This document shows, piece after piece, positions 58,464 through 64,000 of a stretch of 64,000 nt of DNA. The notes below the pieces were generated by a model that was not told the DNA's origin, made no database searches, and saw nothing but the letters and a program-made list of their open reading frames with translations. Source of the DNA: Herbaspirillum sp. DW155. Its GTDB lineage: Bacteria; Pseudomonadota; Gammaproteobacteria; Burkholderiales; Burkholderiaceae_D. The DNA lies in contig NZ_AP029028.1 of NCBI RefSeq assembly GCF_037076565.1, positions 3,410,001 through 3,474,000 of the forward strand. Reading direction: 5' to 3'. The translations under genes were made by a program, and so were the position numbers. Within the stretch, counting starts at the first letter, position 1. Every line of letters begins with the position of its first letter.

Positions 58464-58737
58464 CTAGAACCCATTTCATAAATAGGCGTGAGATGCGTTC
58501 TGTCCAGAAAGGGCGCTGGCAAGGCGCGCGACGCGTCGTGTGGCGGTGCCACACGCAAGGAGCGCAACGCGGCCAGCGCCCTTTCTGGACAGAACCCGCA
58601 GGGAGCGGCCCGTTTGGGCGAATTGCTGCGTTACGAATTTGGGTCAAGACGCCCAGTCTTGACCCAAATTCGCGCCTTGCACTTCATCCCAAACGGGACT
58701 CGCTCGCACTCACGCCTATTTATGAAATGGGTTCTAG
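58464..58737. repeat. 274-bp nested palindromic repeat
   Basis: Terminal 29-bp perfect inverted repeats (58464-58492 and 58709-58737, core CATTTCATAAATAGGCGTGAG-like reading; positions give the exact sequence) enclose two further palindromes. Arm A is 23 bp perfect (58497-58519 and 58573-58595) around an 8-bp inner stem (58537-58544 and 58548-58555). Arm B is CCCGTTTGGG/CCCAAACGGG (58609-58618 and 58688-58697) enclosing a 17-bp perfect stem with a 5-nt loop (58634-58650 and 58656-58672). No gene is supported inside. It looks like a MITE-like or repetitive palindromic element. Confidence 0.85.
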
Positions 58738-58781
58738 TTAATCCTGCATCATGAATTGTCCCAATGGGATACTGAAAGTGG

Positions 58782-58798
58782 GGAGGCATGAGCCTCCC
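58782..58798 (-). terminator. Hairpin downstream of phaR
   Basis: GGGAGGC-ATGA-GCCTCCC (58781-58787 and 58792-58798), 14 nt past the phaR stop. The following minus-strand bases have only a short T-run, so termination strength is uncertain. Confidence 0.45.
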
Positions 58799-58812
58799 GA
58801 CAGAAGCGCCGC

Positions 58813-59379
58813 TTACTTCTTCTGATCCGGCGGCGTGCCCGGATTGCCAAAGGGGAAGGTACCGAACATGTTCTTGGTCTGGCTCTGCATCTGCTCCTGC
58901 ATCTGGATGAACAGGTTCTTGCTCTGCTCGATGTAGTTGCTCATCATGCCCTGCATCATCGGACCCTGTACGTTCATGAACTGGGTCCACATCTCGGGGC
59001 TGAAGGGCTTGCCCTCATAGAAGCCCTTGGAATTCTCGGCCAGCTTGTTCTGGATGTCGATGAAGGTCTGGATGTTCTTTTCCAGGTAGTTGCCCATCAT
59101 GCCCTGCATGGCATGGCCGTAATAACGAATGATCTGCGACAGCGCGCTGCTGGAGAACATCGGCACGCCATGCGACTCTTCTTCCAGGATGATCTGCAGC
59201 AAAATGCTGCGGGTCAGGTCGTCGCCGCTCTTGGCATCGACCACGGTGAATTCTTCATTGTCCAGCACCAGTTGCTTGACGTCAGTCAGCGTGATGTAGG
59301 AACTGGTCTGGGTATCGTACAGACGGCGGTTGGGGTATTTCTTGATCAAGCGATCTGCCGAATTTTTTGCAGTAGTCAT
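58813..59379 (-). CDS. phaR: Polyhydroxyalkanoate synthesis repressor PhaR
   Basis: Repressor of phasin and PHB genes that also binds PHB granules. The 188-residue protein has the conserved N-terminal DNA-binding region RLIKKYPNRRLYDTQTSSYITL and the PHB-accumulation regulatory domain (about residues 70-110), then a Met/Gln-rich helical C-terminus. I start at the ATG at 59377-59379; the frame opens to 59541 without support. It follows phaB with a strong terminator between them, so it likely has its own promoter. Confidence 0.93.
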   Translation of the reverse strand: MTTAKNSADRLIKKYPNRRLYDTQTSSYITLTDVKQLVLDNEEFTVVDAKSGDDLTRSILLQIILEEESHGVPMFSSSALSQIIRYYGHAMQGMMGNYLEKNIQTFIDIQNKLAENSKGFYEGKPFSPEMWTQFMNVQGPMMQGMMSNYIEQSKNLFIQMQEQMQSQTKNMFGTFPFGNPGTPPDQKK

Positions 59380-59697
59380 CTGAAGTCCAGTCTCTCTCTC
59401 ATTGCAGCCGTCTTGCCGGCCTTGGTTTGCAGCGGTGGCGGGTGGCTTCGATGCAGTCCTCACCCGCAGGCGTCCGGGACATTGCGCTGTCCTCTCCTTG
59501 CTTCTTCTACTGTGTTCGTCCTGCATTTTGCAGGGCAGCAACGCAGGCCATTATAGGGGCGAAGACCACCAAAAGGGGAGCGCTATCGTGCAAGAGTGAC
59601 AAAATCCCAGCCCGCAATACAAGACAGCGCAAAGACAGCACAAAAAAATGGCCACGGATGCGGCGCTGCACCGCAAGCGTGGCCCTGCGCTACGGCA
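59380..59697 (-). promoter_or_regulatory. phaB-phaR intergenic region
   Basis: A 318-bp region without a supported gene. It contains the phaB terminator at 59642-59684 and, beyond it, the presumed phaR promoter. I see no clear operator; PhaR-type regulators bind TGC-rich sites, and I could not single one out. Confidence 0.5.
59642..59684 (-). terminator. Terminator of phaB
   Basis: Hairpin with stem GGCCACG/CGTGGCC (59650-59656 and 59678-59684), two unpaired bases per side, and an inner stem TGCGG/CCGCA. On the minus strand it is followed by ATTTTTTTG. This is a strong rho-independent terminator 13 bp after the phaB stop. Confidence 0.8.
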
Positions 59698-60438
59698 TCA
59701 GCCCATGTACAGGCCGCCGTTGAGCGAGAAGTCCGAACCGGTGGCGTAACCGCCTTCGGCCGAAGCGATCCAGGCGACGATGGAGGCGATTTCCTCCGGC
59801 TCGCCCAGGCGCTTGACGGGAATGCCCGAGACGATCTTCTCCAGCACTTCCGGACGGATCGCACGCACCATGTCAGTGCCGATATAGCCCGGCGAGACGG
59901 TGTTGACGGTCACGCCCTTGGTCGCCACTTCCTGCGCCAGCGCCATGGTGAAGCCGTGGATGCCGGCCTTGGCGGTCGAGTAGTTGGTCTGGCCGAACTG
60001 GCCTTTCTGGCCGTTGACCGAGGAGATGTTGATGATGCGCCCAAAGCCGCGCTCGCACATGCCTTCGATGACCTGCTTGGTAACGTTGAAGAGCGAATTC
60101 AGGTTGGTGTCGATGACCGCATCCCAGTCCGCCTTGCTCATCTTGCGGAACTGGCCGTCACGGGTGATGCCGGCATTGTTGACCAGCACGTCCACTTCGC
60201 CGATCTCGGCGCGCACCTTCTCGAAGGCGGCCTTGGTGGATTCCCAGTCCGAGACGTTGCCTTCGGAAGCGTGGATGTCAAAGCCGTGGCCGCGCATGGT
60301 CGCCAGCCAGGTGTCCTTGCGGGTGGAATTGGGACCGCAGCCGGCCACCACGGTATATCCGTCCTTGCACAGACGAGTGCAGATGGCGGTTCCGATGCCG
60401 CCCATGCCGCCGGTCACATATGCGATACGCTTGCTCAT
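59698..60438 (-). CDS. phaB: Acetoacetyl-CoA reductase
   Basis: NADPH-dependent short-chain dehydrogenase that makes (R)-3-hydroxybutyryl-CoA for PHB. The 246-residue protein has the cofactor motif VTGGMGGIGTAIC, the catalytic INISSVNG serine and Tyr/Lys in YSTAKAG, and the family's NNAGITRD. Length and motifs match PhaB. It lies 247 bp after phaC; the beta-ketothiolase gene phaA is not in the window, an arrangement different from phaCAB operons. Confidence 0.96.
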   Translation of the reverse strand: MSKRIAYVTGGMGGIGTAICTRLCKDGYTVVAGCGPNSTRKDTWLATMRGHGFDIHASEGNVSDWESTKAAFEKVRAEIGEVDVLVNNAGITRDGQFRKMSKADWDAVIDTNLNSLFNVTKQVIEGMCERGFGRIINISSVNGQKGQFGQTNYSTAKAGIHGFTMALAQEVATKGVTVNTVSPGYIGTDMVRAIRPEVLEKIVSGIPVKRLGEPEEIASIVAWIASAEGGYATGSDFSLNGGLYMG

Positions 60439-60685
60439 TATGTTGCCTCCTATAGGGATGGTGATTTGTTGGGGTACGCCCTGCTCCCCTCTTTCGCGTC
60501 TGCTTTGCGCCGCATTGGTGGAGGCCCTTCGCGCGAAGGGCGCTCCTTTATCTTGTCAGGCCGGGCCGCGCCGCGGATGCGCTGCTGGCCGTCTCTCTCT
60601 GTCGGCAGTCCCGCGTGGGTCACCGCCCTCTTTTTATCGATGCCGCCGGCTTCTGTCATGCCCCCTGGCCGGCTGGCAGATTTCT

Positions 60686-62536
60686 TCAGCCCACCAGTTG
60701 GTCGGCCTTGACCTTCACGTAACGCCCCGGTGCCGGTTCGATGTGCTTGTAGCGCGTCGAACCCGGGCTCTTGGGTGCAGCCACCTTGCGCCCGCCATGC
60801 TTGGCCAGGAACGCCGCCCACTCACCCCACCAGCTGCCTGGATGCTCGGTCGCGCCGGCCATCCAGGTATCGGCATCGCTGCCCGCCTTGGCCTTGTCAT
60901 TGACCCAGTAATTGCGCTTGTTCTTGGACGCCGGATTGATCACGCCGGCGATATGGCCCGAAGCGCCCAGCACGAAACGGTTGTTGCTGCGCTTGCCGGT
61001 ATTGATCAGCTCCAGCGAGGCATAGGCTGATTTCCAGGGCACGATGTGGTCATCGCGCGAGGCGTAGATGAAGGCCGGTGCGCTGATCTTGCGCAGGTCG
61101 ATCTTCTCGCCGCCCACGGTGAGGCGGCCGGGTTCCTTGAGCGCGTTCTCCAGGTACATGTGCCGCAGGTAGTAGCAGAACATCGGCCCGGGCAGGTTGG
61201 TGCTGTCGGCGTTCCAGTACAGCAGGTCGAAGGCGCTGGGCTTCTCGCCCTTGAGGTAATTGGATTCGACGTAGTTCCACAACAGGTCGTTGGGACGCAG
61301 GCTGGAGAAGGCGCTGGCAAAATCGCGCCCGGCCATCAGGCCGCGCTGGCCGATCATCTGTTCGCGCAAGGCCAGCTGCATCTCGTCGATATAGACATCG
61401 ATGGCGCCGGTATCGGAAAAATCCAGGAACGTGGTCAGCAAGGTCAGGCTCGACACCGGATCTTCGCCACGCGCGGCCAGCAGGGCCAGCGCGCAGGAGA
61501 GGATGGTGCCGCCCACGCAGAAGCCCAGGGCATTGATCTGTGGCTGCTTGCTGATTTCCTGGACGATGTGGATGGAGCGCACCACGGCGTCGTCCACATA
61601 ATTGTCCCAGGTGGCGGTCTCGACCGTCGCATCGGCATTGCGCCAGGAAATCAGGAACACCGTATGGCCCTGCTCCACCGTATAGCGCACCAGCGAATTC
61701 TGCGGCTGCAGGTCGAGGATGTAGAACTTGTTGATGCACGGCGGCACGATCAGGAGCGGCACCGCATGCACGGTCTTGGTCAGCGGCGTGTACTGGATCA
61801 GCTGGAACAGTTCGTTCTCGAAGATCACGGACCCGGCGCTGGCACCGACGTCGCGGCCCACCTCGAAGGCGGTTTCATCAGTCTGCGAGATGTGGCCCTT
61901 CTGCAGGTCCGCCAGCAATTGCGCGATGCCCTGGGTGAGGCTCTCGCCGCGCGTCTCCAGGATCTTCTGCTGTGCTACCGGATTGGTGGCCAGGAAGTTG
62001 GCGGGCGACATCGCATCAATCATCTGCTGCACCGCAAAACGCAATTTGTGGCGCACCTTCTCGGTGCCCTTGACCGCATCGGCCAGGGCCAGCAGGAAGC
62101 GCGAATTCAACTGGTAGGCGGCGGCCTGGAATGCGAAGTAAGGATGTTCGTGCCAGGCCGGCGCCGACAAGCGGCGATCGGTGATGGTCGGCGTCTTGGC
62201 GGCCAGCATCGATTGCCACAGCTCGCCGAACTCGCGGGTGTAGTCCTGCTGCAATCGCAGCAGGTCGGCGGGATCGAGCGTGGCGCCCATCTCGCCGAGC
62301 TGCCTGAGCAACGCGGAAGGATCGATCTGTCCGCCGCCCGGCGGCACGGCGCCACCCGGGAAGCCTGCCATCTGCGGCATCCCGGCCATCGCGGGCATGG
62401 GTGGCAAATGCGACTTGAACTGGTCGAACTGGGATTGGAACTGGGACTGCAGCGAGGTCCAGAACTTGGGATCGGACATCTGTGCCAGCCACGCGGATAC
62501 ATCGGGAGAGGGTTGCTGCGGATTCTGCTTGTTCAT
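60686..62536 (-). CDS. phaC: Class I poly(3-hydroxybutyrate) synthase PhaC
   Basis: Polymerises 3-hydroxybutyryl-CoA into PHB granules. The 616-residue protein has the long N-terminal domain (about residues 1-190) typical of class I, the alpha/beta-hydrolase core with the lipase-like box LGFCVGGT (nucleophile Cys), the catalytic Asp in DDHIVPW and His in SGHIAG. The length fits class I (about 590-620). Its 5' neighbour on the other strand is a small membrane protein. Confidence 0.97.
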   Translation of the reverse strand: MNKQNPQQPSPDVSAWLAQMSDPKFWTSLQSQFQSQFDQFKSHLPPMPAMAGMPQMAGFPGGAVPPGGGQIDPSALLRQLGEMGATLDPADLLRLQQDYTREFGELWQSMLAAKTPTITDRRLSAPAWHEHPYFAFQAAAYQLNSRFLLALADAVKGTEKVRHKLRFAVQQMIDAMSPANFLATNPVAQQKILETRGESLTQGIAQLLADLQKGHISQTDETAFEVGRDVGASAGSVIFENELFQLIQYTPLTKTVHAVPLLIVPPCINKFYILDLQPQNSLVRYTVEQGHTVFLISWRNADATVETATWDNYVDDAVVRSIHIVQEISKQPQINALGFCVGGTILSCALALLAARGEDPVSSLTLLTTFLDFSDTGAIDVYIDEMQLALREQMIGQRGLMAGRDFASAFSSLRPNDLLWNYVESNYLKGEKPSAFDLLYWNADSTNLPGPMFCYYLRHMYLENALKEPGRLTVGGEKIDLRKISAPAFIYASRDDHIVPWKSAYASLELINTGKRSNNRFVLGASGHIAGVINPASKNKRNYWVNDKAKAGSDADTWMAGATEHPGSWWGEWAAFLAKHGGRKVAAPKSPGSTRYKHIEPAPGRYVKVKADQLVG

Positions 62537-62593
62537 GCTCGGATCTGCAATTTTCGCGTATCGTTATGGTTTGTCTCGAAGCGTCATTTCACC

Positions 62594-62863
62594 ATGATCA
62601 TCGTCGCTATCGCATGGCTCTACGTCGTCTTCATGATGTCGATCACCGAACAGTCAGCGATCGCTGGCATCGCCACTTTCCTGCTGTACGGGATAATTCC
62701 GCTGACCATCGTTTTATACCTGATGGGTACGCCGCAACGCAAGCGGAATCGTCAAAAGATGAAGAAATTGACAGCGGCCCGCAAGGAAGAAAACAAAGAT
62801 GACCGTTCCGCTAAACACGAGCCCGACATCACCGACGACAAGCCGCGCAGGCCCGCGCCATGA
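62594..62863 (+). CDS. Small two-helix membrane protein, unknown function
   Basis: An 89-residue protein with two hydrophobic segments (about residues 1-16 and 24-45) and a basic then acidic, charged C-terminal tail (about 50-89, TPQRKRNRQKMKK and a Lys/Asp/Glu-rich end). It diverges from phaC and starts 58 bp away, so the two share a promoter region. No family recognised. The ribosome binding site is weak. Confidence 0.6.
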   Translation: MIIVAIAWLYVVFMMSITEQSAIAGIATFLLYGIIPLTIVLYLMGTPQRKRNRQKMKKLTAARKEENKDDRSAKHEPDITDDKPRRPAP

Positions 62864-63004
62864 CGCCGGGAGCGCGTCAGCAGCGCTCCCGAAAACTTAG
62901 AAAACCCTATCACCGCGCCCTATTGTCGTGAGCCCGGAAACCTTCAGCAGCGCAGGTTTGCGCACTGCATCATGCGCTGTGGGTGCGCTGTAAAACTCAG
63001 CAAA

Positions 63005-63283
63005 TCAGCTGCGCGCCCCGGCGCGCCGCACTGACCGCCGCAAGGCGATCTGTCGATACCGGGGTTTCAGTACGGCAAGCATGTCGCGCAGCACGGCCGA
63101 TCCGCGCCAGGGTGGCGACACATAGGCCATACGTAACTTCAGATCGCCACACTCACGTAACTCACAATCAAGCATGGCGATCATGCCGCCGTCAAGCCAG
63201 GCGTAGACATGCACCTCATTGGCCCGGCCTTGCCTGGGCCCTTCGATCTGCCAGCCGCAAGGGCGCTCGCACGGGAATCTCAT
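63005..63283 (-). CDS. Small hypothetical protein coupled to a permease gene
   Basis: A 92-residue protein with three cysteines (RPCGWQ, MLDCELRECG) and an Arg-rich C-terminus. I recognise no family. Its ATG at 63281-63283 overlaps the stop of the TauE/SafE gene by 4 bp (ATGA), a strong sign of translational coupling and of a real gene. Codon use is normal for the region. Confidence 0.55.
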   Translation of the reverse strand: MRFPCERPCGWQIEGPRQGRANEVHVYAWLDGGMIAMLDCELRECGDLKLRMAYVSPPWRGSAVLRDMLAVLKPRYRQIALRRSVRRAGARS

Positions 63284-64000
63284 CGGCCCGCCCCGAACAG
63301 ATCAGGCAGATGCCAGGCCAGATGCAGCCCCAGCAGCAGCAAGCCGATGAAGAAGCAGCGACGGAAGGTAGCAGCCCGCACCAGCGCGCGCACGCGGGTG
63401 CCCAGCGCCATGCCGAGCAAGGCCGGCAGCAACACGACCAGCGAGGCCCAGCCTACGCCTGTACTGAAGGCTCCTCCCTGCCCCAGGTTGACCGCCAGGG
63501 CGATCGTGGAGACCGTGAAGGACAGCCCCAGCGCCTGGATCAGCTGGTCGCGCGGCAACCCCAGCGCCTGCAGGTAAGGCACCACCGGGATCACGAACAC
63601 CCCGGTGGCGGCAGTGACCAGCCCCGTGAGCAGACCTACCACGGGTGACCACCACGGCTCATGACGAGGCCGTACCGTGGGCGTCCACGCCGCCAGGCCC
63701 GCGAGTGCATACAGCATCAGCGCCAGGCCCAGCCCGATGATGGCGCGGCGGCCGCCATCGGCGCCCATGAATCCGGCACCGGCCAGCGTCCCGGCGATGA
63801 TGCCCGCCAGCAGGCTCCACAGGCGACGCACCAGCGTCAGCAAGGCACCGCCGGTGGCCAGTTGCCAGCCATTGGTCACCATGGAAGGCAGGATCAGCAG
63901 CGCCGCCGCCTGCACCGGCGGCATCACCAGGCTCAGCAATCCGACCGCCACCGTCGGCAGGCCCAGGCCGATCACGCCCTTGACGAAGCCGGCCAGCAGG
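63280..64000 (-). CDS. TauE/SafE-family permease (5' end outside window)
   Basis: Membrane protein with about seven to eight hydrophobic segments, seen from the in-frame start of the window edge (LLAGFVKGVIGLGLPTVAVG). The motif GFVKGVIGLG and WWSPVVGLLTGLVTAATGVFVIPVVPYLQALGL, repeated in two halves, is typical of the TauE/SafE (DUF81) sulfite/sulfonate exporter-like family. About 240 residues are present and family members have around 250-265, so little is missing. The transported solute cannot be told from the sequence. Confidence 0.85.
   Translation of the reverse strand, partial: LLAGFVKGVIGLGLPTVAVGLLSLVMPPVQAAALLILPSMVTNGWQLATGGALLTLVRRLWSLLAGIIAGTLAGAGFMGADGGRRAIIGLGLALMLYALAGLAAWTPTVRPRHEPWWSPVVGLLTGLVTAATGVFVIPVVPYLQALGLPRDQLIQALGLSFTVSTIALAVNLGQGGAFSTGVGWASLVVLLPALLGMALGTRVRALVRAATFRRCFFIGLLLLGLHLAWHLPDLFGAGR

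Noticed and set aside
58417..58647. An upstream start for the DUF6402-like protein at 58647
   Set aside because: The extra residues are encoded by the nested palindrome; the ATG at 58414-58416 has a good ribosome binding site and starts just before the conserved part.

Overview
The window is GC-rich (about 60-65% by eye) chromosomal DNA from a betaproteobacterium of the order Burkholderiales. It most resembles Oxalobacteraceae of the Herbaspirillum type. The evidence is the gene order ndk-rlmN-rodZ-ispG-hisS-yfgM-bamB, the linkage sdhCDAB-sdhE-gltA-sucAB-lpdA with mdh and acnA close by, an flhDC-controlled motility locus, phaC-phaB-phaR, and a DUF2863 protein. The genus is inferred from gene order and protein character, without a database search.

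Layout. 1-7730 (minus strand): outer-membrane assembly (bamB, truncated by the window edge; yfgM-like), translation and isoprenoid genes (hisS, ispG), cell shape (rodZ), RNA modification (rlmN) and nucleotide balance (ndk). 7999-8688 (plus): a YccA/Bax-inhibitor-like membrane protein. 8741-10306: first copy of a 1566-bp IS1182-like element. 10345-21550 (minus): rlmD, rpoS, nlpD, pcm, surE, a PilZ protein, a DinG/YoaA helicase, a DUF465 protein, an envelope protein with a glutamine tract, and zapE. 21697-32960 (minus): a nearly continuous TCA-cycle block, sdhC-sdhD-sdhA-sdhB-sdhE-gltA-sucA-sucB-lpdA. A GntR regulator at 33127 sits next to a perfect 20-bp palindrome. Diverging from it are mdh, a CitE-like lyase, a secreted MliC-like protein and acnA (34381-39902, plus). 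39978-41543: second copy of the IS. 41668-42915: DUF2863 gene. 43183-51116 (minus): flagellar master regulator flhDC, a membrane methyltransferase, motA, motB, a CheZ-like protein, cheY, cheA and cheW. 51768-54980: metC, a small secreted protein and rimO. 55144-58740: a small AT-richer accessory island with a two-gene unit split by an IS3-family (IS2-group) element, a frameshifted DUF6402-like gene and a 274-bp nested palindromic repeat. 58813-62536: the polyhydroxybutyrate genes phaR, phaB and phaC. The window ends in small hypotheticals and a truncated TauE/SafE permease.

The most interesting signal is how the IS1182-like element uses its targets. Both copies sit exactly in the intrinsic terminator of the upstream gene (yccA and acnA). 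Both duplicate the whole terminator hairpin as their target-site duplication (20 and 22 bp). Both carry an inward-facing terminator-like hairpin just inside each terminal repeat. The element appears to be built to land in terminators, keep host termination working and shield its own transposase from read-through. Other points worth a second look are the nested palindrome at 58464-58737, the IS-split DUF6402/membrane-protein pair, three exact 18-residue repeats in the CheA linker, an unannotated CheZ-like phosphatase candidate next to cheY, a histidine-rich tail on histidyl-tRNA synthetase, and a terminator inside the 2-oxoglutarate dehydrogenase operon.
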